5,200 bases of DNA from Opitutaceae bacterium (GCA_005787865.1 SXZN01000086.1:1-5200); one strand, 5' to 3'. Counted from the first letter of the stretch, positions 1 to 5,200 are shown. Program-made: numbers and translations. The notes: generated by a model from the sequence alone, not told the origin.

Positions 1-318
1 CGGAGCAACCTGACGAATCGTCGGGCCATCCACCCACTCACCCCGCAGGGTTACCGTTTGCGGATCTGCGGGCAGCCCGCGTTCGTTACGATGAATCTGC
101 GCGACCAGTGACTCGACCGCGACCTTGCCCTGCAATTCAGGACGTAGCTCTAAGCCCGCACAGAGACGGGTCCGTTCGTTCCAATTTAAATTAAAGTAAC
201 CCGTATGGCTCGGGACCCCGCAACCGGCCGAACGCAGCCAGGCGACCGCCTTGTCCACGCCGGGGGCATTTCCGCGCCAAAATTCGGTGCGCTTCACGCC
301 AGTGGCGAGATCCATATT
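1..318 (-). pseudogene. LacI-family sugar-responsive regulator, C-terminal remnant (runs off left edge)
   Basis: The minus strand reads about 105 codons, open to base 1. It contains 'FWRGNAPGVDKAVAWLRSAG', then 'VPSHTGYFNLNWNERT', 'CAGLELRPELQGKVAVESLV', 'AQIHRNERGLPADPQTV' and 'GEWVDGPTIR'. This is the end of the periplasmic-binding-protein-like effector domain of LacI-type transcriptional regulators, in the version common in Opitutae, where 'VAQIHRNERG' followed by '(R/E)WVDG' closes the protein. Such regulators bind a sugar and control nearby carbohydrate genes. The N-terminal helix-turn-helix and most of the effector domain, usually 200 or more residues upstream, are missing. To the right the same frame runs into IS-derived sequence at about 319. 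An ATG at 315-313 exists, but no complete regulator can start there. It is therefore a 5'-truncated, probably dead gene. The true stop lies left of the window. The family call rests on recalled sequence patterns. Confidence 0.72.
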
Positions 319-613
319 TGTCGGTGACGGGATAAGCTTTTTCGAGCCACTCGGAGAGTTAGTCGGAGTGATGCGTTGAGGTTGGGGTGGTGGTTGTGGT
401 TTGTCGATCTTTGACGGAGGGTGGCCGGAGGCCAACCGGAGTCGGGGATCAAGAGAGTTGGGCGGCGTAGTGGACTGGGCTGCGGTAGCCGAGTTTGCTG
501 TGGGGCCGCACGGTGTTGTATTGGATCCGGAAGTCTTCGATGACGACGTCGGCCTCGGTCACGTCAGGAGTAACTAACTCCAGCGCCAAGGCTGGCTTGC
601 CCTGCTGGGTCAG
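319..613 (-). mobile_element. IS3-family insertion sequence remnant, transposase-end side
   Basis: This stretch carries the transposase C-terminus (449-613) followed by about 130 bp of non-coding tail typical of IS3 elements. The tail has a GC-rich hairpin: TGGCC (422-426), loop GGA, GGCCA (430-434). Read on the minus strand the tail ends '...CACCGACA' at 319, so the element would finish in CA-3', as IS3 ends usually do, and regulator coding sequence resumes directly beyond. The 319 boundary is inferred, because no matching opposite end and no target duplication were found in the window. The upstream part of the transposase, orfA and the left end are absent, so the element cannot move by itself. 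Confidence 0.5.
449..613 (-). pseudogene. IS3-family transposase (orfB) C-terminal remnant
   Basis: A 54-codon open stretch ends in TGA (449-451) and is bounded upstream by an in-frame TAA (614-616). Residues 29-54 read 'RIQYNTVRPHSKLGYRSP' then 'VHYAAQLS', the hallmark end of IS3-family DDE transposases (Y-N-x-x-R-P-H-S-x-L-G-Y-x-(S/T)-P). The third catalytic residue of the DDE triad normally lies in the helix just before this motif; E31-D32 or the acidic residues at 20-22 fall in that region. The rest of the rve catalytic core and all of orfA are missing. The first 20 or so residues (LTQQGKPALALELVTPDVTE) do not look like a transposase and may be a junction. Sequence 617-741, between this remnant and the oxidoreductase stop, holds nothing recognisable beyond a 16-codon ORF (MHRNCYLVNRRRGFAK). 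Confidence 0.75.
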
Positions 614-741
614 TTACTTGGCGAACCCGCGACGCCTGTTTACTAGGTAACAGTTGCGATGCATAACGACCTGCTTTCGGGTCATGTATCAGACGGATTT
701 AGTTAAGGGAGCTGAACCAGTACCAATTTTATTCCATAGCA

Positions 742-2100
742 TCAATCGTTGCTCGATTCCCATGAAGACCATTTAGCTGATATGCGATTTACGGCCATGA
801 GCTTTTCAAATAAATCTCCATATTGTTGCTCGATCATACCTTTATTACCAGCGACTCGATCAGCAAGGAATTCTGCACCAATATTGCTGTAACTGTTACC
901 TCGCCCTGAGAAGCCAGCCATGCCATGAATGTTTCGAGTTGGATCGAAGGTGCCGACCAGTGGCAGGCGATCGGCGGTAAAGCTCTGCAGTCCGCCCCAG
1001 CGATGCGAAATACGCGCTGAGGCTAAGGAGGGAAATAGTTTTTTGAATTCCAAATCTAGTCGTCGTTGGTGCATGACTGAGGGGCTGAATCCCTCGCTCT
1101 CGAGTTTAGGATGCGGATTCCCTTGTTTGTCAAATTGCCGAAATAGACTGTCCGGTTCATCGCGTACGCGGCCTCCGCCAAACAACAAGCGATAGCGTCC
1201 ATCTTCTTCTGGGATTTCTCGCCACCATGCCATTGCAGTGCCAAAACTCCCCCGGCACGGTCTTTGCGGGAGAGGTTCGGTAACAAAAACTTGCCCCCTT
1301 TCCGCCCGCATGGCCGGCGCTAAGGCAGGGACGTGCTGTGGGACAAGTGCGTTTGTAAGTAAAAAGACATGTTGCGCAGTCACGTTGCCATAGGTCGTCA
1401 CAATATTTACGCTAGTGCCGGCTTGCTCTATTCGAAGCACACGCGTGTTTTCGAATAATCTGATATGACGACTTCTGGTAATACCTTGCGCTAAACCTAT
1501 CGCGAATTTTCCGGAATGGAACTGGCTGTCCTTGGGGTAAAATAGCCCGCCTGCGTAAAGCGAATTACCGCCTCTAGATATTGCGGAACTCTCATCCATC
1601 CACTCCGCTTTTAGTCCATCCTTTTGCATAAGCTGAGCATCCAATTTATAGCCACTCAGTAGCATCTCCCATCCCTCTACATCCCTTCGTGCGAGCATAT
1701 GAAATCCCTCTTTTTGGAAATCGCAGTTGATCCCAAGTTCATCCATTTGCGCTTCCATTAGCTCAAGATTTAAGGAGCCCAATTGCCAAAGACGGTGCGC
1801 ATAACGTTGTGCGTGAGCCCCGCAAGTGGATCGAAGGGCTTCGATCGTCTCAGCGTAGAGGGTGTTAGGGCCCACATTAATACTACCCTGATTGCGGCCT
1901 GAGGCTCCTTCGCCTGCCTGCGCTCCCTCTAAGATTACCGAAGAAATTCCTCGCTTGGCAAGTGCATGGGCTAATTTCAAACCACTTATTCCTGCTCCAA
2001 TGATAACGATATCAGCATTGATATCGCCTCCTAGTTTAGGGAAGTATGGCCGCTTAAGGTCTAACCAAAAAGGCTGTCCAAATTTTTCGAGATCATTCAT
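742..2100 (-). CDS. FAD-dependent oxidoreductase, DAO (D-amino-acid/glycine oxidase-like) family
   Basis: This is a complete 452-residue gene, ATG to TGA. The Rossmann FAD-binding motif 'IVIIGAGISG' lies at 31-40, with an acidic residue (E58) at the end of strand 2 to bind the adenosine ribose. It is followed by 'GEGASGRNQG' (63-72), the second FAD-contact motif shared with gamma-glutamylputrescine oxidase (PuuB) and related amine oxidases. The C-terminal FAD-closing motif is 'HRWGGLQSFTADRLPLVG' (366-383), then 'GMAGFSGRGNSYSNIGAE' (393-410). The family oxidises primary or secondary amines or amino acids with release of peroxide; the substrate cannot be read from the sequence. The lead-in 'PFWLDLKRPYFP' before the fold is usual in this subfamily and supports the ATG at 2100. 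No signal peptide or membrane segment is seen, so it should be cytosolic. Its neighbours are broken genes. Its base composition is visibly lower in GC than the genes from 2607 on, suggesting acquisition. It is not in an operon. Confidence 0.88.
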   Translation of the reverse strand: MNDLEKFGQPFWLDLKRPYFPKLGGDINADIVIIGAGISGLKLAHALAKRGISSVILEGAQAGEGASGRNQGSINVGPNTLYAETIEALRSTCGAHAQRYAHRLWQLGSLNLELMEAQMDELGINCDFQKEGFHMLARRDVEGWEMLLSGYKLDAQLMQKDGLKAEWMDESSAISRGGNSLYAGGLFYPKDSQFHSGKFAIGLAQGITRSRHIRLFENTRVLRIEQAGTSVNIVTTYGNVTAQHVFLLTNALVPQHVPALAPAMRAERGQVFVTEPLPQRPCRGSFGTAMAWWREIPEEDGRYRLLFGGGRVRDEPDSLFRQFDKQGNPHPKLESEGFSPSVMHQRRLDLEFKKLFPSLASARISHRWGGLQSFTADRLPLVGTFDPTRNIHGMAGFSGRGNSYSNIGAEFLADRVAGNKGMIEQQYGDLFEKLMAVNRISAKWSSWESSND

Positions 2101-2115
2101 ATAAAATTATATATT

Positions 2116-2145
2116 AGTATACAATAATGGTATCGGCATAATCAA
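2116..2145 (-). promoter_or_regulatory. Candidate sigma70-type promoter for the FAD oxidoreductase
   Basis: On the minus strand TTGATT (2145-2140) is followed after 18 bp by TATACT (2121-2116), both close to the -35 and -10 consensus and set in a very AT-rich block (2101-2160). Transcription starting about 7 nt past the -10 would leave a leader of only about 8 nt before the ATG at 2100. No Shine-Dalgarno sequence lies in front of that ATG. The gene may therefore be translated from a near-leaderless message. Judged by eye only. Confidence 0.45.
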
Positions 2146-2160
2146 GCAATAATATATATG

Positions 2161-2296
2161 GGGGCGCAGGGGATGTGCCGCGTCTAATCGGACGATGATG
2201 GAGAAGCTAAGCGACCTTAAGCAGAGAAAGATTTCTATGAAGCGAGTGCGAGCCGCCCAGAATATCGTAAGCGCAGATCATCAAGGCCATTACTAA
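2161..2296. other. Unassigned stretch between AT-rich promoter and sialidase remnant
   Basis: About 136 bp with no recognised gene. On the plus strand an open stretch of 32 codons runs from ATG 2198 to TAA 2294-2296 (MEKLSDLKQRKISMKRVRAA, then QNIVSADHQGHY). It is Lys/Arg-rich and lies in the same frame as the sialidase remnant that follows, but it resembles no family I know. On the minus strand a short open frame reads 'AFSNGLDDLRLRYSGRLALA' before a stop. Either could be leftover coding sequence of a mobile element. Neither is convincing as a gene. Confidence 0.3.
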
Positions 2297-2488
2297 AAGC
2301 CGGGCCCACCATTATATAAAAAAATCACCCAAGAAGGCTATTGCTACACCGCCATCCACTTCACCCCCAAGTCCGTGCTCCTGGCTTATTGCGCCGGTGG
2401 CCAAGGCGACCGCCACCGATTGAACCGTCTGCGTATTCGCAAGATCGATCTCGCCGCCTTCAAATCGGTCCTCCCGGCGGGGCGGTGA
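2297..2488 (+). pseudogene. Sialidase/BNR-repeat glycosyl hydrolase, 3' remnant
   Basis: An open stretch of 63 codons follows an in-frame TAA (2294-2296) and ends in TGA (2486-2488). It reads 'LYKKITQEGYCYTAIHFT', then 'SVLLAYCAGG', then 'RLNRLRIRKIDL'. The order 'GY(C/S)YT(A/S)I.F....(V/L)LL.Y' plus 'L(R)(L/I)R.(I/L)' is how the last propeller blade of bacterial sialidase-like (BNR/Asp-box) hydrolases ends. Those enzymes are usually 350-450 residues and cleave terminal sugars from glycans, often as secreted proteins. The signal peptide, Asp boxes and catalytic Arg/Glu/Tyr positions are all missing, and there is no start codon with a ribosome site, so this is a dead fragment. It points away from the truncated LacI regulator at 1-318, as an enzyme gene would if it once diverged from its regulator. 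The family call is by pattern memory and moderately sure. Confidence 0.6.
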
Positions 2489-2511
2489 CTGCAGCCGGGA
2501 TCAATTGAAAG

Positions 2512-2611
2512 GTTAACGCCGCTTCCGGTGGGCGAAAAGCCACACTGATGTAGGGCGATACTTTGCCCCATAAATTTTGTCGCGCAAAGCAGGAAGCGGC
2601 GCGGCGTTAAC
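2512..2611. repeat. 15-bp inverted repeat bounding a structured block of about 100 bp
   Basis: The left arm GTTAACGCCGCTTCC (2512-2526) is the reverse complement of GGAAGCGGC (2592-2600) plus GTTAAC (2606-2611). A second GCGGC copy (2601-2605) interrupts the right arm, so a perfect 15-bp pair seems to have gained a 5-bp tandem duplication. The alternative pairing 2512-2522 with 2601-2611 is a perfect 11 bp. Inside are two small hairpins: GTGG/CCAC with GGC-GAAAA-GCC (about 2528-2543) and GGGC/GCCC around GATACTTT (about 2553-2568). The right arm overlaps the FKBP stop codon (2607-2609). The block sits between convergent sequences. No T-run follows either arm, so a classical terminator is not supported. 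It may be a small non-autonomous element or a structured 3' end. Confidence 0.6.
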
Positions 2612-3128
2612 GCTCGGCGGCTCCACTCGCTTTAACCAACGGCTCTGGATTCACGGCCAACAGCTCAACCTCAAAAATTAATCCTGATACTGGCGGGATA
2701 ATCCCTGAGCGCATGCCACCATAACCGAGACTCGGTGGAATAAAAAAAATCGCCCGACCACCCGGCTTAAGCACGGGCATCGCGGCGGCCCATCCGGTGA
2801 TCAACCGGTTAACGGTAAAATCTGAGGGCTTCCCGCGCTGGCGGGAGTCATCAAAAATTTTACCGTCCTTGAGCCGGCCAATATAATGCACGCGAACGCG
2901 ATCGGCCAGTGTGGGGGCCACTCCCTCACCCGGCGTAATTATTTTAATCCCTAGCCCACTCGAACGCCATGCGATGTCCGCCGCTTGCGCGCTCTCCCCA
3001 AAAAGCTCGACCCGCCGAAGGGCCGCCTCATCAACGACGGGAACCACTGGGGCCACCGGCGGAGTGGGCCCGCAGCCCAATAAAATTAATGCGGCCCCCA
3101 CCAGTAGCCCTGAGCGTAACAGTTGCAT
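2607..3128 (-). CDS. FKBP-type peptidyl-prolyl cis-trans isomerase, predicted lipoprotein
   Basis: This 173-residue protein would catalyse cis-trans isomerisation of X-Pro bonds to assist folding, anchored in the cell envelope. The N-terminus 'MQLLRSGLLVGAALILLGCG' is a lipoprotein signal with lipobox LLGC, making C19 the lipidated residue. A Pro/Val-rich linker follows (21-33). The FKBP domain spans about 58-160 with the active-site set intact: Y82 in 'VHYIGR', F92-D93 in 'KIFDDS', F104, V106, I110 and W113 in 'FTVNRLITGW', Y136 in 'SLGYGG', and 'IIPPVSGLIFEVELL' (143-157) closing the domain. One domain and this length are normal for the Mip/FkpA-like short class, without the N-terminal dimerisation region. 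The ATG is preceded by GAGGA almost touching it, too close for a good ribosome site, but the signal peptide fixes this start. It follows the second DTW gene by 46 bp on the same strand, so they are probably cotranscribed. Confidence 0.93.
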   Translation of the reverse strand: MQLLRSGLLVGAALILLGCGPTPPVAPVVPVVDEAALRRVELFGESAQAADIAWRSSGLGIKIITPGEGVAPTLADRVRVHYIGRLKDGKIFDDSRQRGKPSDFTVNRLITGWAAAMPVLKPGGRAIFFIPPSLGYGGMRSGIIPPVSGLIFEVELLAVNPEPLVKASGAAER

Positions 3129-3174
3129 TCCTCAAGCTGCCACGCGCCGCTCCCTCGAGCAAGCCCCGAGGTAT

Positions 3175-3864
3175 TTATGGCTGCGCCTCACTCTTTATTT
3201 TCACGGAAGCGAATTTTTGTAATAACTCAGGAAATGCGGCGCGAATCGGTGAAGCGGCCAAGAATTCCTCCGCCGCGGCTTTGGCCCCCCGGGCGCGTAA
3301 GCCAGCATAAACATGCAACTCAAACTGCAGCTGCAACTGATTGGCCTCAGTCGATAAACCGAAGGCGGTCAGCAAAAAAAGCAGCGCCTCCATGGTGGAA
3401 TATTTTCCTTCCTGCTGGTGCTCCCGCAAGCCGTAGCGACTGGGCCCAGTCATGGGCAAGCGCACCAATCGACCCCAAGTAGCCGTCACCAAAGACATCC
3501 TCGCCGCCTCGCGCCAGCTGCCATCCAACAACAACACTTGCACCTCGGCCGGGGGAACGCCCGTGGGCAGCGGCTCGCCCCGCGGATGCAAAATCCACAG
3601 CGTACGCCCCGGCAGCGCGATCGTGTCTGGCGCCGGCGGTGTTTCGCTGCGGAAGAGATGGTGACGCGAAGCAGGCATCAACCGATTGATGAGCCGCCCC
3701 GTGCTCGAAGGCCTCCAATATTCGCGCTGATGAATGAGCACGTCGATCTGCAGCGGACAGGTCACCCCGTGATCCACTGCGCAAATGCACCAACGCGGGG
3801 CGAGGCGACACCGCTCACAGCGCCGCGTGCCTGCTAAAACAACGCTTCGAGCCATAGCCTCCAT
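3175..3864 (-). CDS. DTW-domain protein B, tRNA-uridine aminocarboxypropyltransferase family
   Basis: DTW proteins (TapT/YfiP in E. coli) transfer the 3-amino-3-carboxypropyl group of S-adenosylmethionine to uridine in tRNA (acp3U), related to Tsr3. With the longest open frame (TTG at 3924, 249 codons) numbered from 1, the Cys cluster 'RCERCRLAPRWCICA' gives C36, C39, C46 and C48, probably a metal site. 'IHQREYWRPSSTGRLINRL' (64-82) follows, then the signature 'LLLDGSWREAARM' (131-143), where the family name motif D-x-T-W appears as D-G-S-W, and 'SRYGLREHQQEGKYSTMEAL' (162-181), the conserved C-terminal block. I chose ATG 3864 (residue 21). ATG 3855 is equally possible and has GGAGG 2 nt upstream; TTG 3924 is less likely. 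It lies between a second DTW gene and the FKBP gene. It is distinct from its neighbour, so not a recent duplicate. The exact target uridine is unknown. Confidence 0.85.
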   Translation of the reverse strand: MEAMARSVVLAGTRRCERCRLAPRWCICAVDHGVTCPLQIDVLIHQREYWRPSSTGRLINRLMPASRHHLFRSETPPAPDTIALPGRTLWILHPRGEPLPTGVPPAEVQVLLLDGSWREAARMSLVTATWGRLVRLPMTGPSRYGLREHQQEGKYSTMEALLFLLTAFGLSTEANQLQLQFELHVYAGLRARGAKAAAEEFLAASPIRAAFPELLQKFASVKIKSEAQP

Positions 3865-3954
3865 GAGGCCGCGCGTTGGGCGCGAGGTCAACTCTCGGAG
3901 CAAGCCCCGCCGTAATCCCAGCAATGACGAACAAAATTGGCGGCCAGAGAATCG

Positions 3955-4683
3955 CTATGCTTCAATCACCGGCGCAGGAAAAATCCTGCGCCGCTTCGGC
4001 CCCAGCGGAATGGAGCTGGCGGGACTCTCTGACTGGACACGCAGACCGCGGCGCCGATCACCACCGCGGAGCTCATTCTCAGCCGTGCGCCGCAATTGAA
4101 ATTCCTGCATCCGCTGAAATAAATCGAGCAATTGCTTCGGCTGGGCGTAAACATCGAGCCCCGTTCGATCCAGCGCGACGAGCAATTCGTGCGTCGCCTC
4201 GAGCGTCGAAAGACAACCGGGTTCCGGCTGGCGCTTAATAACATAGCGGCTCGGCGCGGCGTTGGAAAACATGATCCGCGGAAGTTTTTGCAAACTGAGG
4301 CTTGTGCGCAGCATCGGCCGGACGAGTCGCCACGTGGCATCGAGTAAAAACACCACCAACCGCCGGCCGCCCAAATCGGCGACGGGTAATTCATTTTTGG
4401 AAAGATCGCGGGAGTCGGGCCCCGGATAGAGCAGCACGGGGAAATTTTGTAGGTCGTTGATCAAGGCCTGCACCGCCGCAAGCTCATCGAAGCTTAGACC
4501 CACATGGAGTTCACTATCGCGCAAACAGAGGTGGGTCAGCCGACCCGTGTTAGCCTTCACCCGCTTCTGTTCGTAAGGGTGCATCAAAAAGACAAACTTC
4601 GTGCGCGTCGGCATGGGCGTGATCGACCCGCACCAACAATGGGGGGCCGGCCAATAACAACGATAACACATCACACGACTCAT
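3955..4683 (-). CDS. DTW-domain protein A, tRNA-uridine aminocarboxypropyltransferase family
   Basis: This is the second, more canonical DTW/TapT-type protein. The open frame reaches GTG 4710 (251 codons, numbered from there). I prefer ATG 4683 (residue 10), because homologues tend to begin a few residues before the Cys cluster; ATG 4671 is also possible. No good Shine-Dalgarno site precedes any of them. Visible in order: 'CYRCYWPAPHCWC' (C15, C18, C25, C27), 'FLMHPYEQKRVKANTGRLTH' (41-60) with the family HPxE and TGRL blocks, the DTW signature 'VVFLLDATWRLVRPML' with D124-A-T-W127, and 'SRYVIKRQPEPGCLSTLEA' (154-172). The predicted role is acp3U formation in tRNA using S-adenosylmethionine, in the cytosol. 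After about residue 205 an Arg-rich tail (to 251) has no family counterpart I recognise. It is the first gene of the likely operon with DTW protein B and the FKBP lipoprotein, and diverges from katG. Confidence 0.87.
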   Translation of the reverse strand: MSRVMCYRCYWPAPHCWCGSITPMPTRTKFVFLMHPYEQKRVKANTGRLTHLCLRDSELHVGLSFDELAAVQALINDLQNFPVLLYPGPDSRDLSKNELPVADLGGRRLVVFLLDATWRLVRPMLRTSLSLQKLPRIMFSNAAPSRYVIKRQPEPGCLSTLEATHELLVALDRTGLDVYAQPKQLLDLFQRMQEFQLRRTAENELRGGDRRRGLRVQSESPASSIPLGPKRRRIFPAPVIEA

Positions 4684-4710
4684 GAGCGACTGACAATGCC
4701 ACCACCGCAC

Positions 4711-4922
4711 CGCGTGACCAGAGGTAAAAAACCAACCAATTTAAAGAAAGGCTGAGGGCCCTCAGGGAATACCTGGGCGATTATTTGCGCATGAAAACTC
4801 AGTGAGCTAGCAATTGCGCCCCCGCTGGATACGGCCGCGCGAGGCTACTCTTGCGTTATTGGTGGACATCATTTCTTTTAAAAAATCGTTATACCTCTCC
4901 CTTCATAGCTCTCGATAAGACC
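4711..4922. other. Divergent intergenic region, DTW operon / katG
   Basis: This region of 212 bp (239 bp if DTW gene A starts at 4683) must hold both promoters. Visible are the 14-bp palindrome at 4752-4765, an AT-rich tract at 4871-4893 before katG, and TTTAAAT on the minus strand near 4738-4744 that could be a weak -10 for the DTW operon. The rest is plain GC-rich sequence with no small ORF or RNA gene I can support. Confidence 0.4.
4752..4765. promoter_or_regulatory. Perfect 14-bp palindrome between DTW operon and katG, candidate operator
   Basis: CTGAGGGCCCTCAG is fully self-complementary. It lies in the shared upstream region of two divergent transcription units, about 70 bp above the preferred start of DTW gene A and about 157 bp above katG. 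Perfect two-fold symmetry and position suit a dimeric regulator site. As RNA it would form only a 5-bp stem with a 4-nt loop and lacks a clean T-run, so terminator is the less likely reading. The protein that would bind it is unknown. Confidence 0.35.
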
Positions 4923-5200
4923 ATGGAAAATAATACAGGCAGCACCGGCGGCAAATGCCCCTTCCCTCACATGCACGGCACGACACCTAAGCCGACCGCC
5001 GCGCCCACGAATGCCGGCGCTCGGTCTAACCGCGACTGGTGGCCCAATCAGCTTAACCTGAAAATGCTGCATCAGAATTCCGCGCTTTCCGATCCGATGG
5101 GCGCAGATTTCGATTACGCGAAAGAATTTAAGTCGCTCGATTTATCGGCGCTGAAAAAAGACCTGTATGCGCTGATGACAGATTCGCAGGACTGGTGGCC
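4923..5200 (+). CDS. katG: Catalase-peroxidase KatG, N-terminal part (cut by right edge)
   Basis: KatG is a haem enzyme of the bacterial class I peroxidases that destroys hydrogen peroxide and also has peroxidase activity. The first 92 codons are present and read on past base 5200. 'KCPFPH' (11-16) is the usual KatG N-terminal tag. 'NRDWWPNQLNLKMLHQNSAL' (36-55), 'SDPMGADFDYAKEFKSLDL' (56-74) and 'ALKKDLYALMTDSQDWW' (76-92) are near-invariant. The distal-haem Arg/Trp/His active site comes just after the window edge, so intactness cannot be judged; a full protein is about 720-750 residues. ATG 4923 matches the family start. Only a weak AAGA-like ribosome site precedes it. No furA/perR gene lies next to it. 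The upstream region holds an AT-rich tract (4871-4893) and a TGGACA (4863-4868) but no well-spaced -10, and no clear OxyR or PerR box. Confidence 0.95.
   Translation, partial: MENNTGSTGGKCPFPHMHGTTPKPTAAPTNAGARSNRDWWPNQLNLKMLHQNSALSDPMGADFDYAKEFKSLDLSALKKDLYALMTDSQDWW

Noticed and set aside
1..560. One continuous minus-strand frame joining IS sequence to the regulator remnant, as a possible fusion protein
   Set aside because: In the IS part this frame is not the transposase frame and gives low-complexity Pro-rich sequence. There is no start codon with a ribosome site, so the openness looks like chance.
567..581. GGAGT/ACTCC inverted repeat in the IS remnant
   Set aside because: Five-base arms are expected by chance, and the site lies inside coding-derived sequence.
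2386..2571. 61-codon minus-strand ORF
   Set aside because: It lies antisense to the sialidase remnant and the repeat block, with no family features.
3153..3171. CCTCG/CGAGG hairpin between DTW gene B and the FKBP gene
   Set aside because: Only 5 bp with a 9-nt loop and no T-run, so it is too weak to call a terminator or attenuator.
2911..3837. Several long plus-strand and second minus-strand open frames opposite the FKBP and DTW genes
   Set aside because: They are frame shadows of GC-rich real genes. None has a recognisable motif, and the minus-strand frames they cover encode full conserved domains.
4878..5072. 64-codon minus-strand ORF
   Set aside because: It is antisense to the start of katG, whose plus-strand protein is near-invariant in its family.
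1..5200. CRISPR array, toxin-antitoxin, phage defence or retron-like system
   Set aside because: There are no regularly spaced repeats, no nuclease, reverse transcriptase or toxin motifs, and no structured non-coding RNA next to such a gene. The intact genes are ordinary metabolic or RNA-modification families.

Overview
The window looks like a GC-rich bacterial chromosome, most likely of the Verrucomicrobiota (Opitutae-like). That is an inference from four things: a LacI-type sugar regulator ending in a 'VAQIHRNERG' block, a sialidase-type enzyme remnant, an IS3-type transposase tail, and the style of the intact genes. No rRNA, tRNA or CRISPR array is visible.

The left half (1-2488) is a mosaic of broken genes around one intact gene. 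From left to right it holds the C-terminal part of a LacI-family regulator on the minus strand, running off the left edge; the last 54 codons of an IS3-family transposase (minus); an intact 452-residue FAD-dependent oxidoreductase of the DAO family (minus), with lower GC and an AT-rich promoter; about 130 bp of unassigned sequence; and the last 63 codons of a sialidase/BNR-type protein (plus). The regulator and the sialidase remnants have both lost the 5' ends that face each other. This fits an old divergent regulator-enzyme pair whose shared middle was replaced by an IS/oxidoreductase insert.

The right half (2607-5200) is orderly. Three minus-strand genes are closely spaced and probably form an operon: two different DTW-domain proteins (tRNA-uridine aminocarboxypropyltransferase family, TapT-like) followed by an FKBP-type peptidyl-prolyl isomerase with a lipoprotein signal. 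The FKBP stop codon lies inside a 15-bp inverted repeat that bounds a structured block of about 100 bp. Diverging from this operon across 212-239 bp, which contains a perfect 14-bp palindrome, is the start of katG (catalase-peroxidase), cut by the right edge.

No new multi-gene system is evident. The points most worth checking are the tandem DTW paralogues, the replaced divergent locus, the inverted-repeat block at 2512-2611 and the palindrome between the DTW operon and katG.
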